NCBI RefSeq assembly: GCF_000421545.1 | Contig: NZ_ATXF01000008.1 | Location: forward strand, 186,001-250,000 | Direction of reading: 5' to 3' | Origin: Agromyces italicus DSM 16388 | GTDB lineage: Bacteria > Actinomycetota > Actinomycetes > Actinomycetales > Microbacteriaceae | DNA length: 64,000 nt | Shown here: one piece after another, positions 16,721-25,300 of the stretch | How positions within the stretch are numbered: the stretch's first letter is position 1 | How the letters are laid out: the number at the start of each line of letters is the position of its first letter | The notes under the pieces: generated by a model | What the model saw: the letters and a program-made list of their open reading frames with translations, nothing else | Database searches by the model: none | What the model was told of the DNA's origin: nothing | Program-made: the position numbers and the translations under genes

Positions 16721-18241
16721 TTAGTGGTCGGATCCGAGGTTTCCGGCGAGACGGCCGTGCATGCTCGCGCTGGCTTCGTTCATGCCCACGATCACGGCTC
16801 GCTTGCCATGGTGTTCGTACTTGTTCGTGATCGCGTCGAGCGCGGCGACTGTAGAGGCGTCCCAGATGTGGGACCCGGACATGTCGATCACGACGCGGTC
16901 GGGGTCGTCGGCGTACTCGAACTGGGTGGTGAGGTCGTTGGACGAGGCGAAGAAGAGTTCGCCGATCACCGTGTAGTACGCCGTTGGCACGGGCTCTTCC
17001 AATTCGACCTTGCGTTCCACGGCGGCGAAGTGGGCGACGCGGCGGGCGAACGCGATCATCGCGACGATGACGCCGACGATGACGCCGATCGCGAGGTTGT
17101 GGGTGGCCACGACGACGGCGACGGTCGCGACCATCACGAGCGTCTCGCTCTTCGGCATGCGCTTCAGGGTGGACCAGCGGATGGAGTGCCAGTCGAAGGT
17201 GGCGACCGAGACCATGATCATCACGGCCACGAGCGCGGCCATGGGGATGATCGCGACGATGTCGCCGAGCCCGACAACCAGGATCAGCAGGAAGACGCCG
17301 GCGAGGAAGGTGGAGATACGGGTGCGTGCGCCCGAGGCCTTCACGTTGATCATGGTCTGGCCGATCATGGCGCAGCCGCCCATGCCGCCGAACAGGCCGG
17401 AGAGCACGTTCGCGGCGCCCTGGCCGAGCGTTTCGCGGGTCTTGTGGGAGTGGGTGTCGGTGACGTCGTCGACGAGCTTGGCGGTCATCAGCGATTCGAG
17501 CAGGCCGACGAGCGCCATCGCGAGTGCGTACGGGGCGATGATCGCGAACGTGTCCCACGTGAGCGGAACGTTCGGGATGAAGAGTTCGGGCAGGCTCTCG
17601 GGCAGCTCGCCCTGGTCGCCGACCGTGGGCACGTTCAGCCCGGTCACGACGACGGCGACCGTGATGAGCACGATGGCGACGAGCGGTGCCGGGATCACCT
17701 TCGTGAGTTTCGGCATGAGCACCATGATGAGGATGCCGGCAGCGACGAGCGGGTAGACCAGCCAGGGCACGCCGATCAGGTGGGGCAGCTGCGCGGTGAA
17801 GATGAGGATTGCGAGCGCGTTGACGAAGCCGACCATGACGCTGCGCGGGATGAATCGCATCAGCTTCGCGACGCCGAGCACACCCATCAGCAGCTGGAAG
17901 ATGCCGGCGAGAATGACCGTGGCGATGAAGTAGTCCATCCCGTAGTCACGCGCCACGGGGGCGATGACGAGGGCGATCGCCCCAGTCGCCGCGGTGATCA
18001 TTGCTGGTCGGCCGCCGAGGAACGCGATCGAGACCGCCATCACGAAGGAGGAGAACAGGCCCACACGGGGGTCGACGCCGGCCAGGATCGAGAAGGAGAT
18101 CGCTTCAGGGATAAGCGCAAGCGCGACGACCAGGCCTGCGAGGACTTCGCGGGTGAGAATTCGCGGGCTGCGCAACGCGGTCAGGACTGAGGGTTCGGGC
18201 TTGTAACGGTTGGGCGCGTCAGGGCGCTGCAGGATAGCCAT
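16721..18241 (-). CDS. SulP-family anion transporter with STAS domain
   Basis: A 506-residue transporter. Residues about 20-390 are the SulP membrane domain ([41 protein letters not shown]). Residues about 405-506 are a cytoplasmic STAS domain ([31 protein letters not shown]). The substrate could be sulfate or bicarbonate; the family covers both and no carbonic anhydrase or cysteine gene is next to it. ATG 18241 is preceded by GGAG on its strand. It is transcribed away from a MerR-type regulator across a 161-bp gap holding a 20-bp palindrome, so that regulator likely controls it. Confidence 0.92.
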   Translation of the reverse strand: MAILQRPDAPNRYKPEPSVLTALRSPRILTREVLAGLVVALALIPEAISFSILAGVDPRVGLFSSFVMAVSIAFLGGRPAMITAATGAIALVIAPVARDYGMDYFIATVILAGIFQLLMGVLGVAKLMRFIPRSVMVGFVNALAILIFTAQLPHLIGVPWLVYPLVAAGILIMVLMPKLTKVIPAPLVAIVLITVAVVVTGLNVPTVGDQGELPESLPELFIPNVPLTWDTFAIIAPYALAMALVGLLESLMTAKLVDDVTDTHSHKTRETLGQGAANVLSGLFGGMGGCAMIGQTMINVKASGARTRISTFLAGVFLLILVVGLGDIVAIIPMAALVAVMIMVSVATFDWHSIRWSTLKRMPKSETLVMVATVAVVVATHNLAIGVIVGVIVAMIAFARRVAHFAAVERKVELEEPVPTAYYTVIGELFFASSNDLTTQFEYADDPDRVVIDMSGSHIWDASTVAALDAITNKYEHHGKRAVIVGMNEASASMHGRLAGNLGSDH

Positions 18242-18366
18242 AGTGGTCTCCAGAAGGGCGGGGGCTCTCAGCAAGCCATGGATAAAGTCGAATGTGGAGC
18301 GCCACGTTGCGCAGCGGCCAGAACGGCCGCAGTCGGTATGAAGTACCGACGATCACCTGATGGACT

Positions 18367-18386
18367 CTACCCTAACGTGAGGGTAG
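18367..18386. promoter_or_regulatory. MerR-type operator between SulP and merR genes
   Basis: CTACCCTAACGTGAGGGTAG is a palindrome with 7-bp arms and a 6-bp centre, located 17 bp before the MerR-family start. Dyads of this size placed in the promoter are typical for MerR proteins. Confidence 0.65.
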
Positions 18387-18402
18387 GGTTGGAATTGAGG
18401 GA

Positions 18403-18795
18403 ATGACCGTGACCACGTCGAGCACCACCATGCACATCGGTGAGCTTGCCGACCGTACCGGCCTCTCACTCAGAACCATCCGGCACTACGACGAGATCGG
18501 ATTGCTCAAGCCGTCCGGTCGCACAGAGGGTGGGTTCCGGCTCTATACAGAGCCAGATCTCGAGCGACTGTTGCTGATCCGCCGAATGAAGCCGCTCGGG
18601 TTCGCGCTCGAAGAGATGGTCGAACTCCTGCGCATCATCGACACGCGAGCTGCGGCGTCAGACCCCGACGTCGAGCGCGATGCCGACGATGGGTTCCGGC
18701 GATACCTCGAAGACGCGCGGGCGCGGCGGGAAAAGCTCCGAGAGCAGCTGGCGATGGCAGACGAGTTCGTCGACCGCCTCTCCCGCCTGGAATAG
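18403..18795 (+). CDS. MerR-family transcriptional regulator
   Basis: A 130-residue protein. IGELADRTGLSLRTIRHYDEIGLLKPSGR is the MerR helix-turn-helix and wing, followed by a helical dimerisation region to residue 130. It has no cysteine, so it is not a thiol-based metal sensor. The start at 18403 has GAGGG almost touching it; ATG 18430 (MHIGEL) is an alternative with no ribosome site. Its gene faces away from the SulP gene, which is its probable target. Confidence 0.88.
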   Translation: MTVTTSSTTMHIGELADRTGLSLRTIRHYDEIGLLKPSGRTEGGFRLYTEPDLERLLLIRRMKPLGFALEEMVELLRIIDTRAAASDPDVERDADDGFRRYLEDARARREKLREQLAMADEFVDRLSRLE

Positions 18796-18822
18796 CACCG
18801 GCCAATTCGACCGACCGCTGAC

Positions 18823-19302
18823 CTACGTCGTCGATGGAATCGACTTGTGCATCTGGACCGAGGTCGTTTCGTACCCGAGTGATTCATACAGGCCGCGGGC
18901 CGGCGCATTGAAACCGAACACATTCAACGCCAGCGCGTGCCCCCCTCGGCTCGCGACATACTCCTCGGCGGCGAGCATTGCGGCGCGGCCATACCCGTGA
19001 CCTTGCTCGGCAGAGTCGATCTCGAGATCCCAGACCCACCAGACCCCGGCGAGTCCGCGAGGATGCGGCCCGAGCCAGATCATGCCGACGATTCGATTCT
19101 CGATCTCGACGTGAAAGACATCGTGCCCAGGGGCAGGTCGTTGATCCGGGAAGAATCCTGCGTACGACTCAGCAGAGATTCGTTCCGCGGTGGCTCGATC
19201 ATCCCCGGCTTGAATGCGTTCCTCTATGTACCCGCGATGCTGGGTTTCGATCCACGCCGGGAAGTCTTCAACTGCGAAGTCACGAAAGACAACGTTTGCC
19301 AC
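18823..19302 (-). CDS. GNAT-family N-acetyltransferase
   Basis: A 159-residue acetyl-CoA-dependent acetyltransferase. VWDLEIDSAEQGHGYGRAAMLAAEEYV contains the strand-4 region and the acetyl-CoA pyrophosphate loop (Q-x-x-G-x-G/A form). It is followed by LALNVFGFNAPARGLYESLGYE, the typical C-terminal strand-helix-strand. The substrate is unknown. It lies convergent with the merR gene, 27 bp apart. Confidence 0.9.
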   Translation of the reverse strand: MANVVFRDFAVEDFPAWIETQHRGYIEERIQAGDDRATAERISAESYAGFFPDQRPAPGHDVFHVEIENRIVGMIWLGPHPRGLAGVWWVWDLEIDSAEQGHGYGRAAMLAAEEYVASRGGHALALNVFGFNAPARGLYESLGYETTSVQMHKSIPSTT

Positions 19303-19372
19303 TCAAGCATTCTCCTTCGAGTGGTGCAGAGAGCGAACCGGTACGGCAAAACTCGCGTTCATAACCGGTCGT

Positions 19373-19525
19373 TTATGACCGTCTGACGTCGTTTCGGAGG
19401 CGGAGGGCGACCCAGAGTCCGCATCGCCGACAGATGTACGCGTTGCCGTCAGCCAATGCGTGAAGACGACGCCGAGGGAGTGCTCTGCCGCAGCATGCGC
19501 ACCGAATTGGGACGGGATCAGCCAT
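19373..19525 (-). CDS. 50-residue zinc-ribbon protein
   Basis: A short gene starting inside the end of the thioredoxin-like gene (8-bp overlap), ATG at 19525, TAA at 19373. The product begins MADPVPIRCACCGR and later has YICRRCG, giving a Cys-x2-Cys ... Cys-x2-Cys zinc-ribbon pattern about 20 residues apart with little else besides Arg-rich flanks. The overlap and the two well-spaced Cys pairs argue for a real gene. The function is unknown; nucleic-acid binding or metal buffering are possible. Confidence 0.6.
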   Translation of the reverse strand: MADPVPIRCACCGRALPRRRLHALADGNAYICRRCGLWVALRLRNDVRRS

Positions 19526-19826
19526 GAGCGATCAGGGCAATTTCAACCTGTTCTTGCGTAGGCCGGCCGGCCAGCCCCTTCGGCGTCAGGTAGACCCGGC
19601 ACGCGAGATCAGTTGTCCGTCCGTCCGACGGAAACAGGTCTTGCCCGTCGATGAGGATCGTTGGCGAGCCGGCGAACGGGAGGCGGGTTGCGTCAGCTGC
19701 AGAAGCAATGAGCGTGAACGTGATGGCCACGTCTCGGTGGCCCGTGGCGTCCAACGCTGACCGAAGACCCCGGCCGGCGTCTTCCCAACTCGGGCATTCT
19801 TCGATGTGCAGCACTTCTGCTCTCAT
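19518..19826 (-). CDS. Thioredoxin-fold small protein
   Basis: A 102-residue protein. VLHIEECPSWEDA near the N-terminus, GSPTILIDGQDLFP (the cis-Pro strand) and a C-terminal helix resemble the short thioredoxin-like proteins often found beside metal-resistance genes in actinobacteria (a group where some members carry selenocysteine in the first motif). Only one cysteine is present in the active-site loop, so a two-thiol reductase reaction is unlikely. A GGGAG ribosome site precedes the ATG. Its 3' end overlaps the zinc-ribbon gene. Confidence 0.65.
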   Translation of the reverse strand: MRAEVLHIEECPSWEDAGRGLRSALDATGHRDVAITFTLIASAADATRLPFAGSPTILIDGQDLFPSDGRTTDLACRVYLTPKGLAGRPTQEQVEIALIAHG

Positions 19827-19904
19827 ACGGCTATTCTCCCACTCCGGTGCCTCGGCCAGGACGTGACCGCCCGTCGAAAACTGACGACAGAGAGAGCGGC
19901 CGCA

Positions 19905-19935
19905 TTGAGGTTCAAGCTACTTGAAGGTTTACGAT
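19905..19935 (+). promoter_or_regulatory. MerR-type promoter with 19-bp spacer for the Cys-rich MerR gene
   Basis: TTGAGG (-35) and TACGAT (-10) are 19 bp apart, and the spacer begins with the perfect dyad TTCAAG-CTA-CTTGAA (19911-19925). An over-long 19-bp spacer carrying the operator is the hallmark of MerR-activated promoters. The -10 lies 6 bp before the ATG, so the transcript is probably leaderless. Confidence 0.8.
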
Positions 19936-19941
19936 CGTTGC

Positions 19942-20409
19942 ATGGTTGGGCTGCGTATCTCTGAGGTGGCGGAGCGGACTGGCTTGCCGGCGAGCACGAT
20001 CCGGTACTACGAGTCGGCTGGCCTGATCGAGCCGGCTGAGCGTGGTTCGAACGGGTACCGGCTGTATGGCGAAACGGAAGTAGAGCGACTTTCGTTCATC
20101 GCCGGCGCGAAGCGATTGAATCTCGGACTCGCCGACGTGCGGCAGTTGGTCGCGGCGCGGGAGTCTGATCTGTGCGAGCACGTGCAGCGCGACATGCGGG
20201 CTGTCGTCGCGACTCGGTTGGCCGAGACCCGCGCGCAGATAGCTGAGCTCGTGCGTCTCTCGGACGAGTTGCAGCGCGCCGAGGATCGCTTGTCGCAGCC
20301 GGCGACCGGCGGAGTGTGTTCGGATGCGTGCGCCTGCTCGGTGATCACCGGCGACCAGGCTCTGCAGCCGCCGGCCGGTGCTACCGTGCTACCGGTCCTG
20401 AACCGCTGA
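19942..20409 (+). CDS. MerR-family metal-sensing regulator (Cys-rich)
   Basis: A 155-residue protein. ISEVAERTGLPASTIRYYESAGLI is the MerR DNA-binding domain. Cys78 (SDLCEHV) at the start of the dimerisation helix and Cys126, Cys130 and Cys132 in the C-terminal loop GGVCSDACACS correspond in position to the metal-binding cysteines of MerR/ZntR-type sensors. The exact metal (Hg, Pb, Zn, Cd or As) cannot be assigned. ATG 19942 sits 6 bp past a -10 box. The last 29 bp overlap the oppositely oriented membrane-protein gene, so the two transcripts are antisense at their ends. Confidence 0.88.
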   Translation: MVGLRISEVAERTGLPASTIRYYESAGLIEPAERGSNGYRLYGETEVERLSFIAGAKRLNLGLADVRQLVAARESDLCEHVQRDMRAVVATRLAETRAQIAELVRLSDELQRAEDRLSQPATGGVCSDACACSVITGDQALQPPAGATVLPVLNR

Positions 20410-20701
20410 CCGCGGCTTCATCGTCGCGGTTCCGCGCCGGCTGGATCTCGACATCGACCCGGCTCGCCGGAAGCCGGCAGGCTTTCGCACGATGCCGACG
20501 GACCAGAAGCACCGACACGACGACTCCCGCGAGCACGGTGACCGCCAGGAGGCCAGGGACCCAGTACGCGCCGAGCAGAGAGGCCGCGCCGACGCTGCCG
20601 GCGATCGCGAGCAGCGGCCCGGCACAGCACGCCGCGCAGGCGAGCACCGCAGCGCCAATGACCGCGATTGTCGACGCGATCGAGTTCTTGTCGCGTTTCA
20701 T
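20381..20701 (-). CDS. Small MerT/MerF-like membrane protein
   Basis: A 106-residue protein with two hydrophobic helices (residues about 8-34 and 41-65). The first contains CAACCAGPLL (Cys22, Cys25, Cys26), close to the CC-x-GPL metal-capture motif of mercury transporters MerT/MerF. A further cysteine and a charged tail follow. No periplasmic MerP or mercuric reductase gene is nearby, so the transported ion is open. ATG 20701 overlaps the stop of the upstream gene (ATGA), so the two are co-translated from the MerR-type promoter at 21050-21080. Confidence 0.7.
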   Translation of the reverse strand: MKRDKNSIASTIAVIGAAVLACAACCAGPLLAIAGSVGAASLLGAYWVPGLLAVTVLAGVVVSVLLVRRHRAKACRLPASRVDVEIQPARNRDDEAAVSGSGPVAR

Positions 20702-21042
20702 GCCGCACCCGCCGCCTTCAGGCCGGCGCCACGTGTCGCGGCCGCGACGAGCGCCTCGAGTACGGCGGCGTGCTGCTCGGGCACGGTGATGCGCATCGTG
20801 AGCGAGCCCGCGGCCGGCTCGAACTCGAAGGTGAAGAACGAGCAGCACGACGACTCCCGCGCGGCGAGGTCTCGGCCGGCCGTCTCGCTCGCCGGATCGA
20901 GGATGAGGTCAGCGCGCGTGGAGTCCACCTGACGCACTCCGCGGAGACTGCTCGCAAAGAGGGCGCTGAACTCCTTCTCGCGGAACGGCTGCTCGACAGT
21001 GGGGAGCGTGCAGGCCGTGGGGGCCCAATCAAGTTCGGTCAT
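20698..21042 (-). CDS. Small soluble protein with vicinal Cys pair, metal-module partner
   Basis: A 114-residue protein of unrecognised family. Cys11 and the pair Cys66-Cys67 in RESSCCSFFTFEF stand out; the C-terminal half (SLTMRITVPEQHAAVLEALVAA) reads as a strand followed by a helix. A vicinal dithiol could bind a soft metal such as As(III) or Hg(II). ATG 21042 is taken because the -10 box of a MerR-type promoter lies 7 bp upstream on this strand, giving a leaderless transcript; a longer N-terminus would cross that promoter. It is the first gene of a two-gene operon with the MerT-like protein. Confidence 0.65.
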   Translation of the reverse strand: MTELDWAPTACTLPTVEQPFREKEFSALFASSLRGVRQVDSTRADLILDPASETAGRDLAARESSCCSFFTFEFEPAAGSLTMRITVPEQHAAVLEALVAAATRGAGLKAAGAA

Positions 21043-21049
21043 GACACCG

Positions 21050-21080
21050 ACGCTAAAGCTTCGACCAGCTTGAAGGTCAA
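21050..21080 (-). promoter_or_regulatory. MerR-type promoter with 19-bp spacer for the Cys-pair operon
   Basis: On the minus strand TTGACC (-35, 21080-21075) and TAGCGT (-10, 21055-21050) are 19 bp apart, and the spacer starts TTCAAGCT exactly like the spacer at 19911. The same regulator probably remodels both promoters. The -10 ends 7 bp before the start codon. Confidence 0.75.
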
Positions 21081-21100
21081 GCATTCTCTAGGCTGATCGG

Positions 21101-22102
21101 ATGCAGCGACTCGTGGACTGGTGGGACCGACACCAAGTCGCCCTCTACGTCGCCGCGATCCTCTTCGGCGGCGTGTTTGGCGTCCTGGCTCCCAGCGCGT
21201 CTCCCGTGCTCACGGCCGCGACGAACCCGGTGCTTGCGGTGCTGCTGTTCGCCACGTTCCTCGGTGTGCCTCTGGTCGAGGTCGGCCGCTCGTTCCGAGA
21301 TCTCCGGTTCCTCGGAACCGTGCTCGCGGTGAACTTCGTCATCGTCCCACTGATCGTCTGGGGACTATCCCGGTTCGTGGCCGATGATCGCGGACTGTTG
21401 ATCGGCGTGCTCCTCGTGCTCCTCACCCCGTGCGTGGACTACGTGATCGTGTTCACCGGCCTCGCCGGGGGCGCGAAGGCGCGCCTGCTCGCCGCGACCC
21501 CGCTCCTGATGCTGCTGCAGATCGTCCTGCTGCCCGCATATCTGTGGCTGTTCGCCGGCGGCGAGGCGGTCGCGCACATCGAGCTCGAGCCGTTCATCGA
21601 GGCATTCGTCATCATCATCGTCATCCCGCTCATCGCGGCCGCGATCGTGCAAGCCATAGCCCGCCGACACCAGGCCGGTCGCGCCATCGAACACGTCATG
21701 GCCGGGGCGATGGTGCCGCTCATGATGCTCACCCTCACAGTCGTGATCGGATCCCAGATCGCCGCCCTCGGCAGCGAAGCACTCACCCTCCTCCGCGTCG
21801 TTCCGCTCTACGTCGCATTCCTCGTCGTCATGCCACTCGTCGGCCTTGCGGCCGGCCGTTTGAGCCGGCTCACGGTGCCAGAAACCCGTGCCGTCATCTT
21901 CAGCGGCGCTACCAGGAACTCCCTCGTCGTGCTCCCACTCGCGCTCGCTCTGCCTGCCGAGCTCGCGATCGCGCCACTCGCCGTCGTCACTCAGACCCTC
22001 ATCGAACTCGTCGGCATGGTCGTGTTCGTCCGACTCGTCCCGAAGCTCATTCCCGACCCTCAGCGGGCTGGGCTGATTCGATTGCATCAGCCCGACTCGT
22101 AA
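21101..22102 (+). CDS. ACR3/bile-acid-symporter family permease, probable arsenite or metalloid exporter
   Basis: A 333-residue protein with about ten transmembrane helices. LLTPCVDYVIVFTGLAGG holds a conserved Cys (Cys111) in the position of the essential TM4 cysteine of ACR3 arsenite pumps, and VIFSGATRNSLVVLPLAL is the later conserved family motif. It is divergent from the Cys-pair operon across 58 bp that hold the MerR-type site, so a MerR rather than an ArsR would control it, which is unusual for ACR3 relatives. The alternative is a related organic-anion symporter. Confidence 0.82.
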   Translation: MQRLVDWWDRHQVALYVAAILFGGVFGVLAPSASPVLTAATNPVLAVLLFATFLGVPLVEVGRSFRDLRFLGTVLAVNFVIVPLIVWGLSRFVADDRGLLIGVLLVLLTPCVDYVIVFTGLAGGAKARLLAATPLLMLLQIVLLPAYLWLFAGGEAVAHIELEPFIEAFVIIIVIPLIAAAIVQAIARRHQAGRAIEHVMAGAMVPLMMLTLTVVIGSQIAALGSEALTLLRVVPLYVAFLVVMPLVGLAAGRLSRLTVPETRAVIFSGATRNSLVVLPLALALPAELAIAPLAVVTQTLIELVGMVVFVRLVPKLIPDPQRAGLIRLHQPDS

Positions 22103-22214
22103 TCGAGCAGCAAGGTTGAAAAGCGACCGGATCTGAACACTCCTCGCGACGTATTCAGAAGGCCGTATCGGTGATCAGAACTCATCATCTAGTGCCGGCT
22201 CTCGAACCCTCGCC

Positions 22215-22241
22215 GCGGCAACGTTTTCGACTCGTTGCCGC
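22215..22241. repeat. 9-bp inverted repeat between permease and relaxase genes
   Basis: GCGGCAACG and CGTTGCCGC flank a 9-base loop. It could end the permease transcript or be part of a transfer origin, since it lies about 95 bp upstream of the relaxase gene. Nothing else was recognised in the 233-bp gap. Confidence 0.4.
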
Positions 22242-22335
22242 ATACGGCCCGAGTCTCGTGAGAATAGAACACTGATCCCACGCCTCTTGCAGATCGAGGC
22301 GGTGCACCTTCCTCGCGATGAGGTGAGGTTTCCGG

Positions 22336-25300
22336 GTGACGGTTTCGATGCGGGTGATGAGCGCGGGCAACGGCTACAAGTACTTCCTGCGTTCGATCGC
22401 TGCGGCGGATGGCGATCGGTCGCTGTCGACTCCCCTCACCCGCTACTACGCGGCGAAGGGAACGCCGCCAGGGCGGTGGATCGGTAGTGGGGTCCGCGGC
22501 CTGGGCTGCGGCCGCATTGCCGAAGGCGACGAGGTGACCGAGCCCCAGCTGCAGTTGCTGATTGGCATGGGGCGCGATCCTGTGAGCGGCGCGCCGCTTG
22601 GGCGCGGGTATCCCAGCTACCGGGAGGCCGACGAACCAACTGCGGAGGCGGCCGGAGGCCGCGGCCGAGCCGAGCAAGTGCATTCGAACGAAGCCGCAGA
22701 TGACGCCGCCAAGACTTCGCGGCGCCGCGCCGTCGCCGGCTACGACTTCACATTCTCGATCCCGAAGTCGGCGAGCGTGTTATGGGGGATATCGGATGTG
22801 CGCACTCAAGCGATCATCGCGCGCGCCCACCACACTGCGGTTGCAGCGGTGCTCGCGTTCATGGAGCGCGAGGTCGCAGCCACGCGCTCTGGCGCGACAG
22901 CGGTCGACGGCGCTGTTGCGCAGGTCGATGTTGCGGGCCTCATCGCGACGGCATTCGATCACTTCGATTCGCGCGCTGGGGATCCGCATCTGCACACGCA
23001 CGTCGTGATCAGCAACAAGGTGCAGACCGTGCTCGACGGCAAATGGCGCTCGCTGGACGGCAGGCCGATGCACGCCGCGGTGGTTGCGCTGTCGGAATTG
23101 CACGAGACGCTGTTCGCGGACCAGCTGACTCGAGAGCTCGGTGTCGGCTGGGAGCAGCGAGCACGGGGAAACGATCGCAAACCGGCGTGGGCGATCGCCG
23201 GCGTGCCAGAGCTACTCGTCGCCGAGTTCTCGACGCGTGCACGGCACATTGATGTCGAGACAGACCGCCTGATTGCAGAGTTCATCGCGGCGCACGGCCG
23301 TCGCCCGAGCGCCGTCACGATTATGAAGCTGCGAGCGCAGGCAACACTGGCGACGCGGCCGGCGAAGGAGGTGCACTCGCTCGCGGAGCTCACGGCAAGC
23401 TGGCGCAATCGTGCACAGCACGTGCTCGGCGAGAATGCAACGACGTGGTCGCGCAAGGCCGTTGCACGAGGGCGTGCAACCCCGCTGCAGGCAGAAGACG
23501 TGTCGCTTGAGACGATCGCTGCGCTCGCCGCGAGCGTGGTGCGTGCGGTCGGTGAGCGGCGTGCAACGTGGCGGCACTGGAATCTCGTCGCGGAGGCGGC
23601 ACGGCAGACGATGGAGTACCGATTTGCTGCGGCATCCGACCGCGAGGCCATCGTCGGCCTCGTGGTCGACGCGGCCGAGCGCGCATCGTTGCGCCTCACG
23701 CCGCCCGAACTTGCCTCGAGCCCTGTTGCGTTTCTGCGGGCCGACGGGGCGTCGGTGTTCCGCCCGCGACACACGGTCGTGTACACCTCGACCGACCTCA
23801 TCGACGCCGAGGCTCGACTCCTCGAGCGGGCCGGCGACGGGAGCGGCCCACAGCTCAGGACCGCGAAGCTTCGACGCGTGGCGGTCGACACGCACCCGAG
23901 GCATCCGCTCACTGAGGACTACATCGCCGCGTTGACGGCGATCGTGACGTCGGGCCGAGTCGTCGACGTTCTCGTCGGACCAGCTGGAGCTGGCAAGACC
24001 ACCGCGATGAGCGCGCTGCGCCGCGCATGGGAGGCGGAATATGGCGCCGGCTCGGTCCTCGGGCTCGCGCCGTCGGCGGCCGCCGCGCACGTGCTCGCCG
24101 AGGACCTCGGCATCGCGACCGAGAACCTCGCGAAGTGGTGGCAGGACCACACCGTGCACGGCACCGCGTTTCGTCGGGGGCAGCTCGTGATCATCGACGA
24201 GGCATCGCTCGCGGGCACCCTGCAACTCGATCGGGTCACCGCGCTGGCCGCGAGCGCGGGAGCGAAAGTACTGCTTGTCGGCGACTATGCGCAACTCCAG
24301 TCCGTCGACGCCGGCGGTGCGTTCGCTCTGCTCGTGCGCGAGCGGCGCGACGCGCCCGAGCTCGTCGACGTGCATCGATTCACCGAAGAATGGGAGAAGC
24401 GCGCCTCGCTCGAACTTCGCGACGGCAACCCCGACGCGATCGATCGCTACCTCGCTCATGATCGCGTGCGCGACGGCAGCAGCGATGAAATGGCGGATGC
24501 CGCGTACCGCGCCTGGCGCGCGGATGCCAGAGCCAGCCGGTCGACCGTGCTGATCAGCGACTCGAACGAGGCAGTCGCGGCGCTGAACATGCGCGCCCGC
24601 ATGGACGGGATCCTCGACGGGCGCGTGGACGCAATTCACGAGGTCGGGCTGCACGACGCCACGTCGGCCGCGGTCGGCGACACGATCATCACGCGGCGAA
24701 ACGATCGACGGCTGCTCTCGGCACGCTCCTGGGTGCGCAACGGCGACCGCTGGACCGTGATCGCGGTGCACCACAGCGGGAAGCTCGAGGTGCGACGGCA
24801 CGGCCAATCACGGGGAACCGCCGTCGTGCTGCCGCGCGAGTATGTGAAGCAGCACGTGGAGCTCGGTTACGCCGTGACCTCGCACCGCGCGCAGGGCCTC
24901 ACGACCGATACCGCGCATGTCGTCGTCGCCTCGGGTATGACGCGCGAGAACCTGTATGTCGCGATGACCCGCGGCCGCGAGTCGAACCGCGCCTACGTGG
25001 CTGTCGACCGGCCTGATGTCGCCCATGCCGAGCCACACCCGGGTGAGAGCGAGGAGATGACCGCTCGTGGCATCCTGTTCGGCGTGCTTCGGCACGTCGG
25101 TGCCGAACTCTCCGCGCACGAGGAGATCGTCGCGCAACAGGAGGCGTGGGGCTCGATCGGCCAGCTCGCCGCGGAGTACGAGACCATCGCGGCGGCCGCG
25201 CAGCACGACCGCTGGGCTGGCGTGATTCGCGCTTCCGGGCTCACGCATGAGCGGGCGGAAGCGGTTATCGCATCGGACGCGTTCGGACCGCTGACCGCAG

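Noticed and set aside
15524-18190. Long plus-strand frame running through the MFS gene and antisense to the SulP gene
   Set aside because: It is Arg-rich in the first part and Asp/His/Gly-rich in the second, the mirror of well-supported genes in other frames, with no domain motif.
23212-24807. Long minus-strand frame opposite the relaxase
   Set aside because: Arg/Val/His-rich shadow of a high-GC gene; the relaxase and helicase motifs on the other strand are decisive.
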